From Torreya grandis (Eukaryota; Streptophyta; Pinopsida; Cupressales; Taxaceae), in the NCBI GenBank assembly GCA_037957365.1, contig JARHVA010001737.1:762001-826000 (forward strand): DNA of 64,000 nucleotides, given 5' to 3'. Position numbers and translations under genes: made by a program. Under the pieces are notes generated by a model. The model searched no databases and was not told where the DNA came from. It was given only the letters and a program-made list of their open reading frames with translations. This document shows, piece by piece, positions 48,758-58,408 of this stretch (position 1 is its first letter; each line of letters starts with the position of its first letter).

Positions 48758-49926
48758 ATGGTGTTATTAGGAGATTTAAGATCTTCTAAAAAAATTCTTT
48801 ATGACAGGGAATGTTTCTTTATAAATTTTATGATAGGAGACACTTAGTTAATGGTTTCTTTAGAATTTATTTTTTGTAACATAGATTACATAGATTAAAA
48901 TTTATTTTTTTGCAATTAGATATTTTAGATTTAAAAAATAAAAATAAAACCTCCCAATGCTAATATTATTATGTAGAAAATAACAACTACTAATGTTATG
49001 AAGGAAGATCTAATTGTTTATGCATGTTGGAAATGAAATTTTAAGATAGCCAACAAGATGGAGAAAATAGTCTGATACATGAGTTTTTTTAGTTGTTCAC
49101 AACAAAGAAATATGGAATAGATACTCCTATATCCCTATAATAAATATGTTTTATTGTCTTCTATTTGGTTGAATAACTAAAATAGTTTACAGCAAGATAA
49201 AATTGCATGTCAGATTTTGACTAGGGATAAAATTCAGATATGGCTAATGTTTACAAAGGATAGCTAAAGTGTATAAGGAGATGGTATTAAAATCTATATA
49301 CTTGCTAAAGAAAGACTCTTGAGATAGAATTATGTGGGGTATTTAATCTCCTAGGTAAGTACAGTTTATTTTTAAAATGATTGATATAATAATAATTGAT
49401 CAAAGAATTGAAAAAAACTATATGATATGCTGACAAGAAACTATCGCTTCAACCAAAATCTTGATAATTTTATCTAGTAAAATGTTGCATATAGATTTCA
49501 TTTTGATCTGGTATGGGTGACAAATTTCATTCTAATCTAACATGGCTGACCAATTCATATGTGTGATAATAGTTCTAATGATTTTGTTGCTAATTCATGT
49601 TATGACCTAGAGAAATTCATATGGATAATCACCAAATCAAGTCAATTCAATGGATGGAGAGATTCATGGATGAAATACACAAATATAGCCTCCCAAAAAT
49701 CTTCCATGCAATATCACCATACATATAAAGTTATTTCAAAGAAATTCCATGTGGGTCAAACAAATTAAAAATAGTAAGAATCTACATACAAGTCAGATTA
49801 TGGCATAAGTAGATAAGGTTCATGCAACATATTTGACATAATTAGTTTGTAGCATGAAACAACTTTGGCATCATAAATATATAGCTTCAGGTTTTATGTG
49901 AGTCAAACAACTCAACATTGAAGGTA
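48758..49926 (+). other. Element C interior, left part, no gene
   Basis: Frames such as 49559-49768 have no recognised domain. Confidence 0.5.
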
Positions 49927-49931
49927 AGTCT
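49927..49931 (+). repeat. Target-site duplication of copia D, left (AGTCT)
   Basis: Identical to 54301-54305. Confidence 0.9.
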
Positions 49932-50008
49932 TGTTAGATTGTGGAGCTAAAAGCTTCACTGATGTAGACATGGAGGAGGGTGCAGAAGGGTTGCTGAGTG
50001 TCACAGAC

Positions 50009-50122
50009 ACCGGCGTCGGTCAGGCCAACCGATGTCGGCAGGACAAGACAGGAGAGCAACCGACGTCGGTCAGAGATCGGCTGACGTCGATGACCCCCAA
50101 GCAGATAGGGACTGATGTCGGT
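50009..50122. promoter_or_regulatory. Five-palindrome CCGACGTCGG module, copia D 5' LTR
   Basis: Copies at 50009 (ACCGGCGTCGGT), 50028 (ACCGATGTCGGC), 50059 (ACCGACGTCGGT, a perfect 12-base palindrome), about 50079 (GCTGACGTCGAT) and 50111 (ACTGATGTCGGT). Starts are spaced about 19, 31, 21 and 31 bases; the span of 114 bp equals that in element A. Located in the first 200 bases of the LTR, where U3 regulatory sites are expected. Confidence 0.65.
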
Positions 50123-50735
50123 CACCTGTGTGGTTTGATTGCGAGTATATTATGGGTAGTTGGTTGACGAACCTAGTGTTTGAATGCTTAGTGCTAATTA
50201 TAGACTGAGAGCTGCGGATCTAATTATTATACTAGGTGTCTAATTATTGTTTGGATGAGATCTATATAATAGACTCATGGTTGTATTGTAAATTTGTAGC
50301 TAGGGAGTAAGATAGCATTATTATAAGCTCCTTCTGTGTGTGAGGTAGAGCAATGGTGTGTTCCTCCTAGTGCCACAGTACCAAGGTGGGTGCTGGATTG
50401 GAGAATCAGTAGGGTTCTTCAGGAGTGTATGATCTTGGTCATCAGGTGAGCATGGCTACGATAGGAGATCTACATGGTAAGTAATATCATTGATATGAAA
50501 GTGTGTGTGTGTGTAAGGTCAAGGTTTACAGGTGTGCAAAACTAGCTTGATCTGTAGGTTGAAGATCAGATAGGACAGCAACACAACAGGGAGCAGTATC
50601 AGGAGAGATCTACTTGGAGTACAGGTGTGTACTCAGAGCATAGAGGAAGGCAAGGAATATCCTTCCATAAGTAAGGTCTATTGAGGTGCAAGTTGATGCA
50701 GATTTAGGGGAGATCTACTTGAAGTACGTTTGAGT

Positions 50736-50775
50736 ACTTGTGGAGTGCGTGGAGCACTTGTGGAGTGCGTGGAGC
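50736..50775 (+). repeat. 20-bp repeat, two copies, left LTR of D
   Basis: ACTTGTGGAGTGCGTGGAGC twice; the right LTR has three copies (53891-53950), accounting exactly for the 20-bp length difference between LTRs. Confidence 0.95.
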
Positions 50776-51087
50776 ACAGGTATAAGGTGAACACCAACTC
50801 AATGTGTGAGTTGGGTGTTGGGACCTAAGAGAGAGAGCTTTGAGGAAAGAAGTATTGTTCACTTGAGGTGTGGGAAGCCTCTAAAGAGGTGGTGGAGAAG
50901 AAGTGGCATCTTCTTTATTGTATTCTTTTCTGTATGAGTATTAATACAAGTTGTGTATTGTCTCTCATATCTTGTGTTATTTCTGGATTCTAGTTACTTG
51001 TTGATTCTGGTTATTTCTGCATATTAAGTTGCTTGTATTTGGTAATCAATTGTGTGCTTCTGGTGGGATTTCATATTCCCCAACACG

Positions 51088-51099
51088 TGGTATCAGAGC
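51088..51099 (+). other. Primer-binding-site copy captured inside the D LTR
   Basis: TGGTATCAGAGC, identical to a functional initiator-tRNA-Met site but 38 bases upstream of the true LTR end. The right LTR carries the counterpart TGGTATTAGAGC at 54263-54274. Confidence 0.85.
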
Positions 51100-51127
51100 A
51101 TGTTTGTTGTTCTAGGTGCCTGACAAG

Positions 51128-51139
51128 TGGTATCAGAGC
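51128..51139 (+). other. Copia D primer-binding site
   Basis: TGGTATCAGAGC two bases after the LTR end at 51125, which is defined by the target duplication. Confidence 0.9.
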
Positions 51140-51217
51140 TAAGGTTGCAGGAAGTGGTTTTGCATTTGGTTACAGGTCACTCTCAGGGGTTTTTGATTGA
51201 GTGGGAGTAGAGCAATG

Positions 51218-51865
51218 GTAGAACAAATTAAGCTAAGGATGGAGGAGTTGAAAAGCATAGATGGTCACTTATGGTCCGATGGAAAGAAAGAGCAGGTAAA
51301 AGGAGATTATTGGTTTGTGGAAGATTAGCAAGAAAGAACTGAAGAAGCAGATGTTGCAGGTGATGTGGCACAGGATGCTCTGGGAGGTTTCTTGGATAAA
51401 GTTGAATCTTGTTTTGCAGATTCGGTTGCCTCTTTCCATGCAGCTCTAGATAAAGGAGCTGGTGAGCCTTGCCATAGAATAGGCAAAGGGGAAGTGAAGT
51501 TGAAATTGTAGGCGGCCAACACATGGGTGTTGAAGGAGGTCATGCAGGTCCCAGGTTTAGAGATATGGCTAATTTCTTTAGAAGAGTTGGGTGATGGGAG
51601 ATGTATGAGAACTCTCACAGTGAATGCACTTGAATTAGCTGGTGGTAAGAAAACAAGTACTCTTTATCTACTTGTTTATATTACTGATTCTTCTTTTGTT
51701 GTGGAGACGTGGCTTCGTAGGCTTGGTCACATGAGCAGGAAGGAGATGCATGTTCTTAAGCGGAAGATAGATATATTTGACAGGCTTAAGAACTGGAAAG
51801 CCTTGGTGTTCTTGGAGGAGATGGCAGACAGAGATCAGTGGATGGGGATGGATACTTCCGAGTAG
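51218..51865 (+). pseudogene. Copia D gag remnant and GAG-pre-integrase domain
   Basis: A short frame from ATG at 51218 (MVEQIKLRMEELKS) may be a gag start, but the rest of gag is not recognisable. From 51527 an open frame of 112 codons contains the pre-integrase block of copia pol: VPGLEIWLISLEELGDG, then STLYLL and WLRRLGHMSRKEMHVLKRK. In intact elements this is VPGL..NLIS...L...G, then LYxL and LWHxRLGHMSxKGM. The HHCC integrase finger partly overlaps this block; the DDE core that should follow is missing. The sequence turns at 51870 into palindrome-rich non-coding DNA. Confidence 0.8.
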
Positions 51866-51937
51866 GGCAGTTTGGACATGGGGATTGATTCAAAAGAGCT
51901 TGCAGGTAAAAAGTCATCACTCACAGGAAACACAGGT

Positions 51938-52070
51938 ACCAACGTCGATAGGAAAATTGATGTCTGCAGTAGGTAAGACTGATGTTAGTCATGAGGACTG
52001 ATGTTGGCAGAAGGAGGACACCGATGATGGTAGGTTGGTAGTTAGGACAGGCGCAGGAACCGATGTCGGT
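51938..52070. promoter_or_regulatory. Further ACCGATGTCGGT-type palindromes inside copia D
   Basis: Copies at 51938 (ACCAACGTCGAT), 51978 (ACTGATGTTAGT), 51997 (ACTGATGTTGGC), 52020 (ACCGATGATGGT) and 52059 (ACCGATGTCGGT), outside the LTR and with looser spacing. They occupy the site of the missing integrase core. Confidence 0.5.
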
Positions 52071-52116
52071 CAGATGTAGACTGTGAGATGGCCAAGATCA
52101 GTCACTGTAACAAATT

Positions 52117-53040
52117 TTGGGTGGACAGCAAGCTGTCAAGGAGTCTCAAACACCCATACGGAGGACTGAAGATGTAAGTAGGCCTCAAATTCATTATTCC
52201 TCTTCTTTATACTTGTTGCTGACTGCAGAGCAGGAAGGATCCAGGAAACAGTGGGAGCATGGCATGGAGAGATTGCAGAACCAGACGAAGATTTGGTAGG
52301 GTTGCCAGCTGGTATATTAGTATTGCAAAATGAATGGATTCCTTAGTTGAAGAATAGAGAGAACAGACACGTGAGACGAAAGGCCAGGCATATGGTCTTG
52401 AGGAGCTGCAAGACAGTAGTACAGGTTTTGACAGGTGGAGGACGAAGTATGACTTTAGTCAATGTCAGGGTAACTACTATGGTTTGACTTACCAGGGGGA
52501 TGATGATTGCAACATCATTCTATTGCTGTATGTGGATAGTATGCTAGCTATTAGGGGTGTACATACAGGGTTTTGCTGAGCTAAGGGTAAGATTAGTTTA
52601 GTGGTTTGCTATGAAGAATTTAGAGCAGTGAAATTCTTCAGCATGGGAGACATGGGAGATCATAGGGTGATTTTGTTTCCAGTGGGAGCTGATGTGAATC
52701 AGGTGTTGGCGAGATGCAGGATGCAGAATCAGAGCGCACCAAGGGCTGGACAGTTTAGTGTCTGAAATCACATGAGGTCTATTATAGACCTGAGTTTTCC
52801 CAAGCAGTGGGAGCTGTCAGAGAGTTAGGAGCCAATTCAGAGAAGTGGATTCTCAGGTATTTGAGAGAGACCAGCAGCAGGGATTCATGCTATTTAGGGT
52901 CAGGACTTCACTACATGGGATTGTAGGATCGGATGCGGCAGGGTACTCGGATGACAGGAGGTGCACCATGGGATGTGTGGTGGGTTGTCTTCAAGATTGA
53001 GCTTGAAGAGGGATACAAACCAGGAAATAGATTAGACGGG
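52117..53040 (+). pseudogene. Copia D reverse transcriptase and RNase H fragments
   Basis: Pieces of copia pol in correct order. 52117-52299: linker plus the start of RVT_2 (RRTEDVSRPQIHYSSSLYL, then QWEHGMERLQNQTKIW). About 52500-52545: the catalytic box as LLLYVDSMLA, where intact elements have YVDD, so it is dead. About 52600: FAMKNL, the block after YVDD. About 52830-53000: EKWILRYLRETSSR, LGSGLH, then SDAAGYSDDRRCTMG, the copia RNase H region (D..AGD.D.R.ST.G). Fingers and palm are deleted in between. Frames change between pieces. Confidence 0.85.
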
Positions 53041-53074
53041 GTACAAGTACAGGTACAGTGCAGCTATTTATCTC

Positions 53075-53086
53075 CAAGTGGGAGAT
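53075..53086 (+). other. Copia D polypurine tract
   Basis: AAGTGGGAGAT, typical copia tract, directly before the right LTR. Confidence 0.85.
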
Positions 53087-54300
53087 TGTTAGATTGTGGA
53101 GCTAAAAGCTTCACTAATTCAGACATGGAGGAGGGTGCAGAATGGTTGCTGAGTGTCACAAACATCGGCATTGGTCAGGCCAATCGACATTGACAGGACA
53201 AGACAAGAGAGCAACTGACGTTGATCAAAGATCGGCTGGCATCAATGACCCCTAGGCGGACAGGGACCAATGTTGATCACCTGTGTGGTTCGACTGCGAG
53301 TATATTATGGGCAATTGGTTGATGAACCTAGTGTTTTCATGCTTAGTGCTAATTATAGACTGAGAGCTATGGATCTAATTATTATACTAGGTGTCTAATT
53401 ATTGTTTGGATGAGATCTATATAATAGACTCATGGTTGTATTGTAAATTTGTAGCTAGGGAGTAAGAGAGCATTATTATAAGCTCCTTCTGTGTGTGAGG
53501 TAGAGTAATGGTGTGTTCCTCCTAGTGCCACAGTACCAAGGTGGGTGCTGGATTGGAGAATCAGCAGGGTTCTTCAGGAGTGTATGATCTTGGTCATCAG
53601 GTGAGCATGGCTACGATAGGAGATCTACATGGTAAGTAAGATCATTGATATGTAGGTGTGTGTGTGTGCAAGGTCAAGGTTCACAGGTGTGCAGAACCAG
53701 CTTGATCTGTAGGTTGAAGATTAGATAGGACAGCAACACAATAGGGAGCAGTATCAGGAGAGATCTACTTGGAGTACAGGTGTGTACTCAGAGCATAGAG
53801 GAAGGCAAGGAAGATCCTTCCATAAGTAAGGTCTATTGAGGTGCAGGTTGATGTAGGTTTAGGGGAGATCTACTTGAAGTATGTTTGAGTACTTGTGGAG
53901 TGCGTGGAGCACTTATGGAGTGCGTGGAGCACTTATGGAGTGCGTGGAGCACAGGTATAAGGTGAACACCAACTCAGTGTGTGAGTTGGGTGTTGGGACC
54001 TAAGAGAGAGAGCTTTGAGGAAAGAAGTATTGTTCACTTGAGGTGTGGGAAGCCTCTGAAGAGGTGGTGGAGAAGAAGTGGCATCTTTTTTATTGTATTC
54101 TTTTCTGTATGAGTATTAATACAAGTTGTGTATTGTCTCTCATATCTTGTGTTATTTTTGGATTCTAGTTACTTGTTGATTCTGGTTATTTCCGCATATT
54201 AAGTTGCTTGTATTTGGTAATCAATTGTGTGCTTCCAGTGGGGTTTTGTATTCCCCAACACATGGTATTAGAGCATGTTTGTTGTTCTAGGTGCCTGACA
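53087..54300 (+). mobile_element. Copia D 3' LTR
   Basis: 1214 bp, collinear with the left LTR. Its palindrome module (53164-53277) has the same 19, 31, 21, 31 spacing but has lost most CG dinucleotides (for example ACTGACGTTGAT for ACCGACGTCGGT). Three 20-bp units at 53891-53950. Confidence 0.92.
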
Positions 54301-54305
54301 AGTCT
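54301..54305 (+). repeat. Target-site duplication of copia D, right (AGTCT)
   Basis: Identical to 49927-49931. Confidence 0.9.
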
Positions 54306-54834
54306 CACATAATTGCTGATTTTTACAAATTTTTAGCATGTACAGTTTGTTCTTACATTAGATAATCTAAATATTTCTATTTCTATTTTCTCTTAGATTA
54401 ATTGCTAATTCTATATCAATTTTTTTTTAAATTCTTTCTAAACTGTAGTGATAATGTTTGACAAAAAATATTAATTAAAATAATCAAGAAATTTAATTAA
54501 TCTAATCTTAGTATTAGTTATTTATTTTATTTTTTGTGTTTGTTGATTAAGTCTGCGTAGATATCAAAGTTTTTAAAAAAAATGATGACAATCTAAAAAA
54601 TAATTAGACTTGCATCCCAAGACAGACTAGCATGCAAATTAGAATATAAAATTTGCATATATTCATATGAGATCATGTATTTAATAATTTCTAAGTGCTA
54701 TAGAAGCTAAAAATTTATAGGAATTGTGTGCTTTCATCAATCTATCCAAAATAGCATGAAATTATAAAAATATCAACACAATGCAAATTTTTTATTACAA
54801 AAATGGTAAATTAGGTCTGGATTCAAGGGGCTCC

Positions 54835-54930
54835 ACACCTCAACCCCACCCTATATCATGATAGGGATCCCACAAGGGGTGCTACCCCTTGACCTCACTA
54901 GGGGTTGTTGCCCCCAGACATCCACTTTTG
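54835..54930. repeat. GC-rich patch with short inverted GGGG/CCCC arms
   Basis: Reads GGGGCTCCACACC, CAACCCCACCC, AAGGGGTGCTACCCCTT and AGGGGTTGTTGCCCCCA: repeated mini-hairpins, unlike the AT-rich flanks. Confidence 0.7.
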
Positions 54931-55744
54931 ATTTCCTAATCAGAGAAGAAGATAGTAAAAATATTGATTAGCATGATGCAAATCTAGGCCAAGTTATAGA
55001 TAAAGAACATAGAATTTTTAGCAGCAAGAAGGAGCATGCAAAATCTATTTGCAAAAAGGAAGCTAGGGACCTCCAAAATTTAGTTATCTAGGTATGTTTT
55101 TCAATTTCTAGTTTCCATCAAATAATTTAGCAATATCTTCCCTATATAAATAATAGTTAGCATTTTTTGCATAGTTCATAAATAAAAAAAATTGATGACA
55201 TTTTATTTCAATCATTTCCATCCATCTTCAGGAATTAGCTAAAACCATATCCACTTACATAATAATAGAACTTGTCTGAGGAAGTTCTTATTCTCCATAA
55301 TAAAATTTCATTATCAATAATGTTTATTCTTGAACCATAAATCATTCTTACGTAGGTCGAAATGCATTCTTCCATAAACATTCAAATTTTCATCTTAAGA
55401 TTTTATTGTTGGCATTTATATTTTTTTGGCATTGTTGATATTATGCTTGTCTAGAAATGTTTTGTTTGTTTTTTATTTTTACTTAATACTTTCATTACAA
55501 GGAGTCATTTTGGAGATAAAAATTTATGCCCATATTTTCAACAAGCAGTTGGCACATAATCTTGAATTACCTTTGACAAAAGAATATAACAATATTATCA
55601 AGTGTTTATGCTAAAGAAATGTCAACATATAGTACATTATATGATACATTTTCAAGTAGTATGAAGATGTATAGAGTCTATGGCTAACATTTTTCATGTC
55701 ATCAATTTTTAGAAAATTTAAAAAAAAACTTAAAACTTTAAAAA

Positions 55745-55775
55745 TAATAACAATAATAATAATAATAATAATAAA
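55745..55775 (+). repeat. (AAT)n microsatellite
   Basis: AATAATAACAATAATAATAA continuing for about 30 bases. Confidence 0.95.
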
Positions 55776-56215
55776 CCAACAAGAACACTTTCAGGCATTG
55801 TTGGCAGTCTTGGTTTGAAACCCAGTTTGTTGATGGACCAAGTGCTGAAATAAAGAGCCTTGATTAGGTAACTATTTTACTAGCTAGTCAAAGGCAAAAA
55901 CATAAAAAATAAGTAGAATACAATTTGTCTAATGGAATAGTTGATGTATTTTTTGGTTTATTACTTCTATGCCCTTATTTTTATCATAGCAAGACTATAC
56001 TTTCCTCAACATTTTTTCCAATCTTTTTCACTTCGGCTACTATGAAAGAAGCAATGAAGACTAGAGCTATGCTAAGGTATTTTACTTTATTATTTTACAT
56101 TTAAATTTACTTTTAAGTTTTTTTATTACATGAAGATCCACTCTTGAAAATAGCTTTGTTTTGAGCAAATGGACAACCTTCCATCTGATCTATGTAATCT
56201 CATCCCACTTCATTC

Positions 56216-56262
56216 ATTTGGCATGCATGAGGACATGCATAAACTTAGGTGTGGGGGATGAG
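56216..56262 (+). other. Second purine-tract-like block in element C
   Basis: GGCATGCATGAGGACATGCA followed by TAAACTTAGGTGTGGGGGATGAG, a near copy of the block before the right LTR (56745-56783). Confidence 0.6.
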
Positions 56263-56767
56263 AATAGATTTAAAGATATAAGGATTGGTTTTATCCAAAC
56301 ACACAAGTTAATGTAAATATAGTTTGATTTTGATCATGGTTCATAGTTTTGAAAGGAACAAGAATTGTTTTTATGTCAAAAGCTACTTTGTGGTCAAAAT
56401 AAGTATATGTAAACACAGTAGGAAATTCTTAGCCCAAGAACCTACTCTCACCCCATTATTAAAAAAAAAAGAAAGAGATAAAGAATAAAATATGAAGAGA
56501 GAAGCATGATAATTCCATACAATAACTTATGTCAAAAGGATCAAAAAGAATCTAAGGATAGTAGGAAAACCCTCCACACAATAACCTATCCTTAAATGTC
56601 CATTTTTATTGGCCATTTTTTCTAAGATTTTAAAATATAAATTTCATTATACTTGATCAAATGAAATCAATTTGGTAATCTTATTTGAAGTGTGAAGCTA
56701 AGTCTAACCCATGCATATGTACCATGATGTTTTAAGCAGTGGCATGCATGAGGACATGCATGAGATT

Positions 56768-56781
56768 AAGTGTGGGAGAGA
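56768..56781 (+). other. Element C polypurine tract
   Basis: AAGTGTGGGAGAGA abuts the right LTR start TGATGATCCC. Confidence 0.75.
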
Positions 56782-58214
56782 TGATGATCCCATAAAATGG
56801 TTCATTATATCTATAAAATAATATCTTATTTTCTTGCATAGGAATTGGATCTAAATGTATTTTCTAAACTTATAGTTTATTTAGAATAAAATAGTAAGTA
56901 TATATCATGGTTATATTTTTAAATTTTTTTTTTATCTATTTGTTAGCTATTACTAATGATTATTAGAAAAAAGATGGCAATAAGTGCATATATAATTCAT
57001 ATTAAGCTTAGAATGATTCAAAGTATGAAGAGTAACCATTCAAGAATAATGTTAGAGTAGTATTCAAATTTTATACAAAAAGATCCAATATTTTGCGCAA
57101 GTTATGTACTCTTATAGGCTTGTTATAGCAGCTACGGATTACAACATGGTTACTACAGTAGTTATGGATTGCAACAAGCTTGTTACAACTACATATTACA
57201 ATAGGCTTACTATAGACCAACTATAGATTACATCATACCAGCTAAAAATTACATAAGACCAGCTATAGATTATATTAGTAGCTATGGATTTTAATAGGCT
57301 TTCTATAGATTACATCAAGTTGCTACAAATTTCAATAAAACTACTACAAACTTCAACAAAACTGCTACAAACTTGTTTGGAAAGTATTTTTAAATGTATT
57401 TTAATGTTCCATCTATCATGAATAATGTTTTCCATTTAAATTTTTTCTATATATAGGTTTATATGTATAGATTTTCCATTATAGATTGTATTTGAATATA
57501 AATTTATGTAGTTTCATTCTAAAAATTAGCTCTCTCCATATTTGGTGGAGATCAAGATTAGATAGTAATAGATCTATTTATTAGAATAAAAATCTCTCTT
57601 CATATTTTGAAGAGATTGAGATAGGATAGATTATCTTCATTTTTACTCCTAAATAAGGTGTTGATTGGAAGCATGGCATTATAAATGCAACCTTCCACAT
57701 CTAAATGAAAGAATAAATCAATACAGTTTTATTTCAATTATTCTGAGCAATCTATTCTAAAACATGTGTTCTAAGTGAAATCTTCTTTCGAGGAATGAGT
57801 TGGCCACTCATTTCAAGGAAGATGAATCATGTATTTATGTTTATTTATTTATTCTATAATTATCCTATTTGTTATAAATTATTATTTTATTTCTTTTATT
57901 ACTATAAACATTCTTTTTTGTACAGTTTGTGTGAACCTGTAGGTATTTTCATTTATTGTCATTTATTTTAATTTAAAAATTTACCTTTTGTACGTGTGAT
58001 TTAATTTTTGTAAGTATGATTTACTTTTTTCAAGTATTATTTGCTTTCTTCAATAGTGTTTTGATTTTTTCAAGTGTGATTTTCAATTCTTGCAAGTGTA
58101 GAGTGTGATAGAAGGAATTGTTTGCCAAAGATCTCATTCTCCTTTTGCATATAGCCTTCAGACACAAGCCCTAAATTGAAATTATTAAATGAAGGGGATT
58201 GATGACCCCCATCA
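56782..58214 (+). mobile_element. Element C right LTR
   Basis: 1433 bp, the more complete copy. Carries the 30-bp repeat (57105-57370) and a TTTGTAAGTATGATTTACTT-like repeat near 57985-58090. Confidence 0.8.
57105..57370 (+). repeat. About 30-bp tandem repeat in the right LTR of C
   Basis: Same family as 48415-48620: TAGGCTTGTTATAGCAGCTA, CGGATTACAA and derivatives, ending in ACAAACTTCAACAAAACTGCT. Confidence 0.8.
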
Positions 58215-58408
58215 CTACACCTATATTATCACAACACCTACTCAAATTTAAATGAAAATGGAAATAGTAATTTTAAAGCAAATAGAAAAAGGGTTGATGC
58301 ACCAAATTATAGGTCTCCTCCTATGGTCTATGAGTTGATAATTGTTGATCATTTTTTATCAAAAATCAAAATGGGTCAACCCTCTATAGTAAAAAACTTA
58401 TATATGAG
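58215..58408 (+). other. Short open segment, unidentified
   Basis: A plus-strand frame stays open for about 64 codons (YSNLNENGN, VDAPNYRSPPMVYELIIVDHF). It is unlike random AT-rich translation but matches no family I know. It lies at the right edge of element C, and its frame is opposite to the pol relic that C interrupts. Confidence 0.3.

Larger units (their letters stand above)
49932..51125 (+). mobile_element. Copia D 5' LTR, with an internal primer-site copy
   Basis: Begins TGTTAGATTG and ends GTGCCTGACA. An earlier LTR-like end, TTCCCCAACA (51085), is followed by a second primer site at 51088-51099 that is inside the LTR. It holds the palindrome module at 50009-50122 and two 20-bp units at 50736-50775. 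The opposed frames at 49931-50167 are LTR sequence, not genes. Confidence 0.9.
49932..54300 (+). mobile_element. Copia element D, internally deleted, nested in C
   Basis: 4369 bp: LTRs 49932-51125 and 53087-54300, primer site 51128-51139, purine tract 53075-53086, perfect AGTCT duplication. The interior of 1961 bp keeps pieces of copia pol in order but lacks the integrase core and most of the polymerase, so it is non-autonomous. It is far richer in G+C than its surroundings and its LTRs are very similar, making it among the youngest insertions here. Confidence 0.92.
54306..56767 (+). other. Element C interior, right part, no gene
   Basis: No coding motif. Contains a GC-rich patch (54835-54930), an AAT tract (55745-55775) and a purine-tract-like copy at 56216-56262. 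The frame 55426-55614 is unassigned. Confidence 0.5.
48092..58214 (+). mobile_element. Gypsy-type element C, non-coding, hosting copia D
   Basis: Direct repeats 48092-48732 and 56782-58214 share their starts (TGATGA.CCCATAAAAT) and ends (GGGATTGATGACCCCCATCA) and are flanked by CTAAA/CTACA. A purine tract precedes the right LTR and a decayed primer region follows the left, so it is plus-strand. After removing copia D the interior is about 3.7 kb without any gag or pol motif: a large non-autonomous (LARD-like) derivative. It sits inside the minus-strand gypsy pol relic. Confidence 0.75.

Noticed and set aside
49931..50167. Small opposed frames in the D LTR (and the similar one at 52933-53193)
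   Set aside because: They coincide with LTR sequence and the palindrome module and are not conserved between the two LTR copies.
51088..51139. tRNA gene at TGGTATCAGAGC
   Set aside because: Only the primer-binding 12-mer is present, with no tRNA body; it is a retrotransposon primer site.
51228..51618. Minus-strand frames of about 97 codons
   Set aside because: They oppose the copia pre-integrase frame and carry no recognised motif; shadows.
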